Shown one piece after another: positions 10,002 to 21,983 of a stretch of 64,000 bases of DNA (the first letter of the stretch is position 1; each line of letters opens with the position of its first letter). The notes under the pieces were generated by a model. That model was given only the letters and a program-made list of their open reading frames with translations. It searched no databases and was not told the origin of the DNA. Source of the DNA: Desmodus rotundus (lineage: Eukaryota; Chordata; Mammalia; Chiroptera; Phyllostomidae); contig NW_026527301.1 in the NCBI RefSeq assembly GCF_022682495.2, positions 18,552 to 82,551 on the forward strand, given 5' to 3'. The position numbers were made by a program, and so were the translations under genes.

Positions 10002-12002
10002 GACAATGAGCTGCGCGTGTGGGCTTTTGGCCGCTCTCTTTGTTCCAGCCAAATAGCAGAGTCCGAAGATTTCCTGCAGCTACTGCCTACTATGTCTTGT
10101 GGACAAAACTGTTTGTCGAACCTAGATATGCACATGAAGCTCACAGTCCACTGACTCTTTTCGACTGAATTTCCTTCTGCTAGAACAGCAAGGAATTCGT
10201 GCCCAGCTTCCAAACAACAAGGGAATCAGGATGTTTCACACAAGTGCCTTATTAGCAAATCTCATCTCCAGCGGGTAACACTAGGTCAATGGACTCGGTT
10301 CAGTAGAGTGCGAAATGTAGCGGGTGCCGACAGAACCGGCCGACTTAGAAAGTCTCTTCTATGGGTTTTCTGTATGATCATCTCGGCGGTAACGTTGCTA
10401 GCCAGAGAGTTCCGGAATCACGTTCCCCAAACCGTGTGAGTGAACGGAAGCACAGGACTATGCCAACTATGAACTAGAGTAAGCTGGGCTACCACTGTTT
10501 TCGCCAAATTGTGCGTGCTGCGAGGAAAGCGTATCCGGACGTTGGAAGGCCGCTAGGCCATGCTACGTGACTTGGACTCCAAGTCTCTGAAGATCTAAGG
10601 GAATATGAATCCCAGAGTAGCCTGTGGGGCTCCCAGTGGAAGATAATACATTCGTGAGGATATGTTTGCTCCTCAAAATCACTCGGGAATCAACCTATTT
10701 CGTAGGAAGCGGGTTTTTTCCCCAAAGCCGTCTCCGGGTTCAGCATCTTCTCAATGTTCCCATCTCGGTAGTAGATGTGATGGGAGAAGAAGACTGTAGC
10801 CTAAGAAACCATGGAGGCAATACTACGTCCCTCGGACTCCACCCGTTCGTGAAGCGTTCAAGGAGGAAGAAGCGAAAAGTACCTCAATGGCCTGCCAGGG
10901 CATTCATTCCACTCTGAGAATACAGCAGTGAAGAGTTTGCGCTCCCATGCGTCATTCAGGGATTATATCAAGTCGTGCGAAAAGTGTCCTCAACACTAGC
11001 CATCCTCACTATTTGACGTGTTATCAATGTTCTCATTGCAGTAGGAGATGAAAGCGGTGGTGTCTCACATAGTACGTACTCTTGTCAGCATCCTGTCCAA
11101 GTACCTTGCTGCAATATAGGATCTCTGGCTCGTGTCATAGCCCAAGAGCTACGGAGATGATTTCCCGTCCGCAAAGGAGGGAGGGCTAGCATAGCACTTT
11201 GTGATCCTTGCAGGGGAATGAGCTTCCACAGTAGCGTTTTCTCCTAGGTCCTTTCTCCATCAGAAAAGCGTAGCCCCAGGAAGAAGAGAAGCCACAGCCT
11301 ACTGCCTCACTTGGACCATACAGTGTTTGTAACGTAGCAATGCATGCGCAGCTAGCAGTCCCCTTACTCTACTCGCGTAACTTTCTCTCACACAGCACAG
11401 GAGTGAACGGTTTGAAAGCTGCCAAGTTACTCGGGAACGAACATGTTCCTGAGAAGTGGCGTTCAGCAAAAACGCGGCACTAGATCCATGTGCTCCTATC
11501 AGGTGAATTGGAAATGAGTGCCTTGTACCATATCACATACCCTCTCCAGAACCTCTGACCAGCTATTTTGCTCTGTTATCATTTACCTTGCTGTGTTTGA
11601 GTGCAAGGATGTACAGAATCACTTTCTCATCATGAACGCACTCAGTGAAAGCACAGAACTATGACCGCTGTGAAATACACTTTCTTGTAACTGCGGCCGT
11701 CAGCTAGCTTTAGCCCTAGACCTCAACCTACCTGTAACATGAACCCAAACCCTAACCCTAACCCTATCGCAAACCCTGTTCCTAACCCTAACCCTAACCC
11801 TACCCTTAACCCTAACCCTAACCCTAATAATAAAGCTCACCCTTACCGTAATCCTAACGCTAGCCCTAACCCTAACTGTATCTTTAAACGGGAGGTGTCT
11901 GATATATCAGAGCTTTGCGTTGTGTCCTAACCAAAATGCTACTGAAATCATTTTCCATCGGCAGCGAACGAACAGGAACATAGCAGCATCTGAACTTTGC
12001 AG
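10002..12002 (+). repeat. Satellite unit 6 (2,001 bp), H-type
   Basis: CENP-B-box-like site at 10698-10714, telomere-like block at 11742-11876. It is marked by A at 10745 (CAGCATC), C at 11858 (AACGCTAG) and C at 11965 (CAGCGAACG). Units 8 and 14 share all three. It also has CTTTCTCC near 11253. Confidence 0.97.
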
Positions 12003-14003
12003 GACAATGAGCTGCGCGTGTGGGCTTTTCGCCGCTCTCTTTGTTCCAGCCAAATAGCAGAGTCCGAAGATTTCCTGCAGCTACTGCCTACTATGTCTTG
12101 TGGACAAAACTGTTTGTCGAACCTAGATATGCACATGAAGCTCACAGTCCACTGACTCTTTTCGACTGAATTTCCTTCTGCTAGAACAGCAAGGAATTCG
12201 TGCCCAGCTTCCAAACAACAAGGGAATCAGGATGTTTCACACAAGTGCCTTATTAGCAAATCTCATCTCCAGCGGGTAACACTAGGTCAATGGACTCGGT
12301 TCAGTAGAGTGCGAAATGTAGCGGGTGCCGACAGAACCGGCCGACTTAGAAAGTCTCTTCTATGGGTTTTCTGTATGATCATCTCGGCGGTAACGTTGCT
12401 AGCCAGAGAGTTCCGGAATCACGTTCCCCAAACCGTGTGAGTGAACGGAAGCACAGGACTATGCCAACTATGAACTAGAGTAAGCTGGGCTACCACTGTT
12501 TTCGCCAAATTGTGCGTGCTGCGAGGAAAGCGTATCCGGACGTTGGAAGGCCGCTAGGCCATGCTACGTGACTTGGACTCCAAGTCTCTGAAGATCTAAG
12601 GGAATATGAATCCCAGAGTAGCCTGTGGGGCTCCCAGTGGAAGATAATACATTCGTGAGGATATGTTTGCTCCTCAAAATCACTCGGGAATCAACCTATT
12701 TCGTAGGAAGCGGGTTTTTTCCCCAAAGCCGTCTCCGGGTTCAGCGTCTTCTCAATGTTCCCATCTCGGTAGTAGATGTGATGGGAGAAGAAGACTGTAG
12801 CCTAAGAAACCATGGAGGCAATACTACGTCCCTCGGACTCCACCCGTTCGTGAAGCGTTCAAGGAGGAAGAAGCGAAAAGTACCTCAATGGCCTACCAGG
12901 GCATTCATTCCACTCTGAGAATACAGCAGTGAAGAGTTTGCGCTCCCATGCGTCATTCAGGGATTATATCAAGTCGTGCGAAAAGTGTCCTCAACACTAG
13001 CCATCCTCACTATTTGACGTGTTATCAATGTTCTCATTGCAGTAGGAGATGAAAGCGGTGGTGTCTCACATAGTACGTACTCTTGTCAGCATCCTGTCCA
13101 AGTACCTTGCTGCAATATAGGATCTCTGGCTCGTGTCATAGCCCAAGAGCTACGGAGATGATTTCCCGTCCGCAAAGGAGGGAGGGCTAGCATAGCACTT
13201 TGTGATCCTTGCAGGGGAATGAGCTTCCACAGTAGCGTTTTCTCCTAGGTCCTTTTTCCATCAGAAAAGCGTAGCCCCAGGAAGAAGAGAAGCCACAGCC
13301 TACTGCCTCACTTGGACCATACAGTGTTTGTAACGTAGCAATGCATGCGCAGCTAGCAGTCCCCTTACTCTACTCGCGTAACTTTCTCTCACACAGCACA
13401 GGAGTGAACGGTTTGAAAGCTGCCAAGTTACTCGGGAACGAACATGTTCCTGAGAAGTGGCGTTCAGCAAAAACGCGGCACTAGATCCATGTGCTCCTAT
13501 CAGGTGAATTGGAAATGAGTGCCTTGTACCATATCACATACCCTCTCCAGAACCTCTGATCAGCTATTTTGCTGTGTTATCATTTACCTTGCTGTGTTTG
13601 AGTGCAAGGATGTACAGAATCACTTTCTCATCATGAACGCACTCAGTGAAAGCACAGAACTATGACCGCTGTGAAATACACTTTCTTGTAACTGCGGCCG
13701 TCAGCTAGCTTTAGCCCTAGACCTCAACCTACCTGTAACATGAACCCAAACCCTAACCCTAACCCTATCGCAAACCCTGTTCCTAACCCTAACCCTAACC
13801 CTACCCTTAACCCTAACCCTAACCCTAATAATAAAGCTCACCCTTACCGTAATCCTAATGCTAGCCCTAACCCTAACTGTATCTTTAAACGGGAGGTGTC
13901 TGATATATCAGAGCTTTGCGTTGTGTCCTAACCAAAATGCTACTGAAATCATTTTCCATCGGCAGTGAACGAACAGGAACATAGCAGCATCTGAACTTTG
14001 CAG
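12003..14003 (+). repeat. Satellite unit 7 (2,001 bp)
   Basis: CENP-B-box-like site at 12699-12715, telomere-like block at 13743-13877. It has C at the position-28 site and the GATCAGC...TTGCTGTG variant near 13558. Its second half matches unit 13. Confidence 0.97.
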
Positions 14004-16004
14004 GACAATGAGCTGCGCGTGTGGGCTTTTGGCCGCTCTCTTTGTTCCAGCCAAATAGCAGAGTCCGAAGATTTCCTGCAGCTACTGCCTACTATGTCTT
14101 GTGGACAAAACTGTTTGTCGAACCTAGATATGCACATGAAGCTCACAGTCCACTGACTCTTTTCGACTGAATTTCCTTCTGCTAGAACAGCAAGGAATTC
14201 GTGCCCAGCTTCCAAACAACAAGGGAATCAGGATGTTTCACACAAGTGCCTTATTAGCAAATCTCATCTCCAGCGGGTAACACTAGGTCAATGGACTCGG
14301 TTCAGTAGAGTGCGAAATGTAGCGGGTGCCGACAGAACCGGCCGACTTAGAAAGTCTCTTCTATGGGTTTTCTGTATGATCATCTCGGCGGTAACGTTGC
14401 TAGCCAGAGAGTTCCGGAATCACGTTCCCCAAACCGTGTGAGTGAACGGAAGCACAGGACTATGCCAACTATGAACTAGAGTAAGCTGGGCTACCACTGT
14501 TTTCGCCAAATTGTGCGTGCTGCGAGGAAAGCGTATCCGGACGTTGGAAGGCCGCTAGGCCATGCTACGTGACTTGGACTCCAAGTCTCTGAAGATCTAA
14601 GGGAATATGAATCCCAGAGTAGCCTGTGGGGCTCCCAGTGGAAGATAATACATTCGTGAGGATATGTTTGCTCCTCAAAATCACTCGGGAATCAACCTAT
14701 TTCGTAGGAAGCGGGTTTTTTCCCCAAAGCCGTCTCCGGGTTCAGCATCTTCTCAATGTTCCCATCTCGGTAGTAGATGTGATGGGAGAAGAAGACTGTA
14801 GCCTAAGAAACCATGGAGGCAATACTACGTCCCTCGGACTCCACCCGTTCGTGAAGCGTTCAAGGAGGAAGAAGCGAAAAGTACCTCAATGGCCTGCCAG
14901 GGCATTCATTCCACTCTGAGAATACAGCAGTGAAGAGTTTGCGCTCCCATGCGTCATTCAGGGATTATATCAAGTCGTGCGAAAAGTGTCCTCAACACTA
15001 GCCATCCTCACTATTTGACGTGTTATCAATGTTCTCATTGCAGTAGGAGATGAAAGCGGTGGTGTCTCACATAGTACGTACTCTTGTCAGCATCCTGTCC
15101 AAGTACCTTGCTGCAATATAGGATCTCTGGCTCGTGTCATAGCCCAAGAGCTACGGAGATGATTTCCCGTCCGCAAAGGAGGGAGGGCTAGCATAGCACT
15201 TTGTGATCCTTGCAGGGGAATGAGCTTCCACAGTAGCGTTTTCTCCTAGGTCCTTTCTCCATCAGAAAAGCGTAGCCCCAGGAAGAAGAGAAGCCACAGC
15301 CTACTGCCTCACTTGGACCATACAGTGTTTGTAACGTAGCAATGCATGCGCAGCTAGCAGTCCCCTTACTCTACTCGCGTAACTTTCTCTCACACAGCAC
15401 AGGAGTGAACGGTTTGAAAGCTGCCAAGTTACTCGGGAACGAACATGTTCCTGAGAAGTGGCGTTCAGCAAAAACGCGGCACTAGATCCATGTGCTCCTA
15501 TCAGGTGAATTGGAAATGAGTGCCTTGTACCATATCACATACCCTCTCCAGAACCTCTGACCAGCTATTTTGCTCTGTTATCATTTACCTTGCTGTGTTT
15601 GAGTGCAAGGATGTACAGAATCACTTTCTCATCATGAACGCACTCAGTGAAAGCACAGAACTATGACCGCTGTGAAATACACTTTCTTGTAACTGCGGCC
15701 GTCAGCTAGCTTTAGCCCTAGACCTCAACCTACCTGTAACATGAACCCAAACCCTAACCCTAACCCTATCGCAAACCCTGTTCCTAACCCTAACCCTAAC
15801 CCTACCCTTAACCCTAACCCTAACCCTAATAATAAAGCTCACCCTTACCGTAATCCTAACGCTAGCCCTAACCCTAACTGTATCTTTAAACGGGAGGTGT
15901 CTGATATATCAGAGCTTTGCGTTGTGTCCTAACCAAAATGCTACTGAAATCATTTTCCATCGGCAGCGAACGAACAGGAACATAGCAGCATCTGAACTTT
16001 GCAG
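14004..16004 (+). repeat. Satellite unit 8 (2,001 bp), H-type
   Basis: CENP-B-box-like site at 14700-14716, telomere-like block at 15744-15878. It shares the three H-type markers with units 6 and 14 (for example A at 14747). Confidence 0.97.
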
Positions 16005-18005
16005 GACAATGAGCTGCGCGTGTGGGCTTTTCGCCGCTCTCTTTGTTCCAGCCAAATAGCAGAGTCCGAAGATTTCCTGCAGCTACTGCCTACTATGTCT
16101 TGTGGACAAAACTGTTTGTCGAACCTAGATATGCACATGAAGCTCACAGTCCACTGACTCTTTTCGACTGAATTTCCTTCTGCTAGAACAGCAAGGAATT
16201 CGTGCCCAGCTTCCAAACAACAAGGGAATCAGGATGTTTCACACAAGTGCCTTATTAGCAAATCTCATCTCCAGCGGGTAACACTAGGTCAATGGACTCG
16301 GTTCAGTAGAGTGCGAAATGTAGCGGGTGCCGACAGAACCGGCCGACTTAGAAAGTCTCTTCTATGGGTTTTCTGTATGATCATCTCGGCGGTAACGTTG
16401 CTAGCCAGAGAGTTCCGGAATCACGTTCCCCAAACCGTGTGAGTGAACGGAAGCACAGGACTATGCCAACTATGAACTAGAGTAAGCTGGGCTACCACTG
16501 TTTTCGCCAAATTGTGCGTGCTGCGAGGAAAGCGTATCCGGACGTTGGAAGGCCGCTAGGCCATGCTACGTGACTTGGACTCCAAGTCTCTGAAGATCTA
16601 AGGGAATATGAATCCCAGAGTAGCCTGTGGGGCTCCCAGTGGAAGATAATACATTCGTGAGGATATGTTTGCTCCTCAAAATCACTCGGGAATCAACCTA
16701 TTTCGTAGGAAGCGGGTTTTTTCCCCAAAGCCGTCTCCGGGTTCAGCGTCTTCTCAATGTTCCCATCTCGGTAGTAGATGTGATGGGAGAAGAAGACTGT
16801 AGCCTAAGAAACCATGGAGGCAATACTACGTCCCTCGGACTCCACCCGTTCGTGAAGCGTTCAAGGAGGAAGAAGCGAAAAGTACCTCAATGGCCTACCA
16901 GGGCATTCATTCCACTCTGAGAATACAGCAGTGAAGAGTTTGCGCTCCCATGCGTCATTCAGGGATTATATCAAGTCGTGCGAAAAGTGTCCTCAACACT
17001 AGCCATCCTCACTATTTGACGTGTTATCAATGTTCTCATTGCAGTAGGAGATGAAAGCGGTGGTGTCTCACATAGTACGTACTCTTGTCAGCATCCTGTC
17101 CAAGTACCTTGCTGCAATATAGGATCTCTGGCTCGTGTCATAGCCCAAGAGCTACGGAGATGATTTCCCGTCCGCAAAGGAGGGAGGGCTAGCATAGCAC
17201 TTTGTGATCCTTGCAGGGGAATGAGCTTCCACAGTAGCGTTTTCTCCTAGGTCCTTTCTCCATCAGAAAAGCGTAGCCCCAGGAAGAAGAGAAGCCACAG
17301 CCTACTGCCTCACTTGGACCATACAGTGTTTGTAACGTAGCAATGCATGCGCAGCTAGCAGTCCCCTTACTCTACTCGCGTAACTTTCTCTCACACAGCA
17401 CAGGAGTGAACGGTTTGAAAGCTGCCAAGTTACTCGGGAACGAACATGTTCCTGAGAAGTGGCGTTCAGCAAAAACGCGGCACTAGATCCATGTGCTCCT
17501 ATCAGGTGAATTGGAAATGAGTGCCTTGTACCATATCACATACCCTCTCCAGAACCTCTGACCAGCTATTTTGCTCTGTTATCATTTACCTTGCTGTGTT
17601 TGAGTGCAAGGATGTACAGAATCACTTTCTCATCATGAACGCACTCAGTGAAAGCACAGAACTATGACCGCTGTGAAATACACTTTCTTGTAACTGCGGC
17701 CGTCAGCTAGCTTTAGCCCTAGACCTAAACCTACCTGTAACATGAACCCAAACCCTAACCCTAACCCTATCGCAAACCCTGTTCCTAACCCTAACCCTAA
17801 CCCTACCCTTAACCCTAACCCTAACCCTAATAATAAAGCTCACCCTTACCGTAATCCTAATGCTAGCCCTAACCCTAAGTGTATCTTTAAACGGGAGGTG
17901 TCTGATATATCAGAGCTTTGCGTTGTGTCCTAACCAAAATGCTACTGAAATCATTTTCCATCGGCAGTGAACGAACAGGAACATAGCAGCATCTGAACTT
18001 TGCAG
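16005..18005 (+). repeat. Satellite unit 9 (2,001 bp)
   Basis: CENP-B-box-like site at 16701-16717, telomere-like block at 17745-17879. G at 17879 (CCCTAAGTG) is shared with units 15 and 17. It has CTTTCTCC near 17256. Confidence 0.97.
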
Positions 18006-19558
18006 GACAATGAGCTGCGCGTGTGGGCTTTTCGCCGCTCTCTTTGTTCCAGCCAAATAGCAGAGTCCGAAGATTTCCTGCAGCTACTGCCTACTATGTC
18101 TTGTGGACAAAACTGTTTGTCCAACCTAGATATGCACATGAAGCTCACAGTCCACTGACTCTTTTCGACTGAATTTCCTTCTGCTAGAACAGCAAGGAAT
18201 TCGTGCCCAGCTTCCAAACAACAAGGGAATCAGGATGTTTCACACAAGTGCCTTATTAGCAAATCTCATCTCCAGCGGGTAACACTAGGTCAATGGACTC
18301 GGTTCAGTAGAGTGCGAAATGTAGCGGGTGCCGACAGAACCGGCCGACTTAGAAAGTCTCTTCTATGGGTTTTCTGTATGATCATCTCGGCGGTAACGTT
18401 GCTAGCCAGAGAGTTCCGGAATCACGTTCCCCAAACCGTGTGAGTGAACGGAAGCACAGGACTATGCCAACTATGAACTAGAGTAAGCTGGGCTACCACT
18501 GTTTTCGCCAAATTGTGCGTGCTGCGAGGAAAGCGTATCCGGACGTTGGAAGGCCGCTAGGCCATGCTACGTGACTTGGACTCCAAGTCTCTGAAGATCT
18601 AAGGGAATATGAATCCCAGAGTAGCCTGTGGGGCTCCCAGTGGAAGATAATACATTCGTGAGGATATGTTTGCTCCTCAAAATCACTCGGGAATCAACCT
18701 ATTTCGTAGGAAGCGGGTTTTTTCCCCAAAGCCGTCTCCGGGTTCAGCGTCTTTTCAATGTTCCCATCTCGGTAGTAGATGTGATGGGAGAAGAAGACTG
18801 TAGCCTAAGAAACCATGGAGGCAATACTACGTCCCTCGGACTCCACCCGTTCGTGAAGCGTTCAAGGAGGAAGAAGCGAAAAGTACCTCAATGGCCTGCC
18901 AGGGCATTCATTCCACTCTGAGAATACAGCAGTGAAGAGTTTGCGCTCCCATGCGTCATTCAGGGATTATATCAAGTCGTGCGAAAAGTGTTCTCAACAC
19001 TAGCCATCCTCACTATTTGACGTGTTATCAATGTTCTCATTGCAGTAGGAGATGAAAGCGGTGGTGTCTCACATAGTACGTACTCTTGTCAGCATCCTGT
19101 CCAAGTACCTTGCTGCAATATAGGATCTCTGGCTCGTGTCATAGCCCAAGAGCTACGGAGATGATTTCCCGTCCGCAAAGGAGGGAGGGCTAGCATAGCA
19201 CTTTGTGATCCTTGCAGGGGAATGAGCTTCCACAGTAGCGTTTTCTCCTAGGTCCTTTCTCCATCAGAAAAGCGTAGCCCCAGGAAGAAGAGAAGCCACA
19301 GCCTACTGCCTCACTTGGACCATACAGTGTTTGTAACGTAGCAATGCATGCGCAGCTAGCAGTCCCCTTACTCTACTGGCGTAACTTTCTCTCACACAGC
19401 ACAGGAGTGAACGGTTTGAAAGCTGCCAAGTTACTCGGGAACGAACATGTTCCTGAGAAGTGGCGTTCAGCAAAAACGCGGCACTAGATCCATGTGCTCC
19501 TATCAGGTGAATTGGAAATGAGTGCCTTGTACCATATCACATACCCTCTCCAGAACCT

Positions 19559-19827
19559 ATGATCAGCTATTTTGCTCTATTATCATTTACCCTGCTGTGT
19601 GTGAGTGCAAGGATGTACAGAATCACTTTCTCATCAGGAATGCACTCAATGAAAGCACAGAACTATGACAGCTATGAAATACACTTTCTTGTAACTGCGG
19701 CCGTCAGCTAGCTTTAGCCCTAGACCTAAACCTACCTGTAACATGAACACAAACCCTAACCCTAACCCTATTGCAAACCCTGTTCCTAACCCTAACCCTA
19801 ACCCTAATAATAAAGCTCACCCTTACT
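19559..19827 (+). repeat. Divergent satellite patch (unit 10)
   Basis: About a dozen substitutions lie in some 270 bp. Examples are CCTATGATC, CTCTATTATC, ACCCTGCTGTGTGTG, CATCAGGAATGC, CTCAATG and GACAGCTATG. The rest of the unit is nearly identical to its neighbours. Shared with unit 18 only. It probably descends from a diverged satellite lineage. Confidence 0.85.
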
Positions 19828-19856
19828 GTAATCCTAATGCTAGCCCTAACCCTAAC
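19746..19856 (+). repeat. Shortened telomere-like block (unit 10)
   Basis: This block lacks 24 bp relative to the usual block, including the CCCTACCCTTAA stretch. It also has three private-lineage substitutions shared with unit 18 (ACACAAACC, CTATTGCAA and TTACTGTAA). The loss explains the 1,977-bp unit length. Confidence 0.93.
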
Positions 19857-19982
19857 TGTATCTTTAAACGGGAGGTGTCTGATATATCAGAGCTTTGCGT
19901 TGTGTCCTAACCAAAATGCTACTGAAATCATTTTCCATCGGCAGTGAACGAACAGGAACATAGCAGCATCTGAACTTTGCAG

Positions 19983-21983
19983 GACAATGAGCTGCGCGTG
20001 TGGGCTTTTCGCCGCTCTCTTTGTTCCAGCCAAATAGCAGAGTCCGAAGATTTCCTGCAGCTACTGCCTACTATGTCTTGTGGACAAAACTGTTTGTCCA
20101 ACCTAGATATGCACATGAAGCTCACAGTCCACTGACTCTTTTCGACTGAATTTCCTTCTGCTAGAACAGCAAGGAATTCGTGCCCAGCTTCCAAACAACA
20201 AGGGAATCAGGATGTTTCACACAAGTGCCTTATTAGCAAATCTCATCTCCAGCGGGTAACACTAGGTCAATGGACTCGGTTCAGTAGAGTGCGAAATGTA
20301 GCGGGTGCCGACAGAACCGGCCGACTTAGAAAGTCTCTTCTATGGGTTTTCTGTATGATCATCTCGGCGGTAACGTTGCTAGCCAGAGAGTTCCGGAATC
20401 ACGTTCCCCAAACCGTGTGAGTGAACGGAAGCACAGGACTATGCCAACTATGAACTAGAGTAAGCTGGGATACCACTGTTTTCGCCAAATTGTGCGTCCT
20501 GCGAGGAAAACGTATCCGGACGTTGGAAGGCCGCTAGGCCATGCTACGTGACTTGGACTCCAAGTCTCTGAAGATCTAAGGGAATATGAATCCCAGAGTA
20601 GCCTGTGGGGCTCCCAGTGGAAGATAATACATTCGTGAGGATATGTTTGCTCCTCAAAATCACTCGGGAATCAACCTATTTCGTAGGAAGCGGGTTTTTT
20701 CCCCAAAGCCGTCTCCGGGTTCAGCGTCTTCTCAATGTTCCCATCTCGGTAGTAGATGTGATGGGAGAAGAAGACTGTAGCCTAAGAAACCATGGAGGCA
20801 ATACTACGTCCCTCGGACTCCACCCGTTCGTGAAGCGTTCAAGGAGGAAGAAGCGAAAAGTACCTCAATGGCCTGCCAGGGCATTCATTCCACTCTGAGA
20901 ATACAGCAGTGAAGAGTTTGCGCTCCCATGCGTCATTCAGGGATTATATCAAGTCGTGCGAAAAGTGTTCTCAACACTAGCCATCCTCACTATTTGACGT
21001 GTTATCAATGTTCTCATTGCAGTAGGAGATGAAAGCGGTGGTGTCTCACATAGTACGTACTCTTGTCAGCATCCTGTCCAAGTACCTTGCTGCAATATAG
21101 GATCTCTGGCTCGTGTCATAGCCCAAGAGCTACGGAGATGATTTCCCGTCCGCAAAGGAGGGAGGGCTAGCATAGCACTTTGTGATCCTTGCAGGGGAAT
21201 GAGCTTCCACAGTAGCGTTTTCTCCTAGGTCCTTTTTCCATCAGAAAAGCGTAGCCCCAGGAAGAAGAGAAGCCACAGCCTACTGCCTCACTTGGACCAT
21301 ACAGTGTTTGTAACGTAGCAATGCATGCGCAGCTAGCAGTCCCCTTACTCTACTGGCGTAACTTTCTCTCACACAGCACAGGAGTGAACGGTTTGAAAGC
21401 TGCCAAGTTACTCGGGAACGAACATGTTCCTGAGAAGTGGCGTTCAGCAAAAACGCGGCACTAGATCCATGTGCTCCTATCAGGTGAATTGGAAATGAGT
21501 GCCTTGTACCATATCACATACCCTCTCCAGAACCTCTGATCAGCTATTTTGCTCTGTTATCATTTACCTTGCTGTGTTTGAGTGCAAGGATGTACAGAAT
21601 CACTTTCTCATCATGAACGCACTCAGTGAAAGCACAGAACTATGACCGCTGTGAAATACACTTTCTTGTAACTGCGGCCGTCAGCTAGCTTTAGCCCTAG
21701 ACCTAAACCTACCTGTAACATGAACCCAAACCCTAACCCTAACCCTATCGCAAACCCTGTTCCTAACCCTAACCCTAACCCTACCCTTAACCCTAACCCT
21801 AACCCTAATAATAAAGCTCACCCTTACCGTAATCCTAATGCTAGCCCTAACCCTAACTGTATCTTTAAACGGGAGGTGTCTGATATATCAGAGCTTTGCG
21901 TTGTGTCCTAACCAAAATGCTACTGAAATCATTTTCCATCGGCAGTGAACGAACAGGAACATAGCAGCATCTGAACTTTGCAG
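19983..21983 (+). repeat. Satellite unit 11 (2,001 bp)
   Basis: CENP-B-box-like site at 20679-20695, telomere-like block at 21723-21857. C at 20498 and A at 20510 are shared only with unit 19. A at 20470 is private. It has CTGGCG near 21354. Confidence 0.97.

Larger units (their letters stand above)
18006..19982 (+). repeat. Satellite unit 10 (1,977 bp), divergent 3' part
   Basis: CENP-B-box-like site at 18702-18718, telomere-like block at 19746-19856 (24 bp shorter than usual). T at 18754 is shared with units 16 and 18. It has CTGGCG near 19376. From about 19559 to 19827 it carries roughly a dozen substitutions found elsewhere only in unit 18. Confidence 0.97.
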
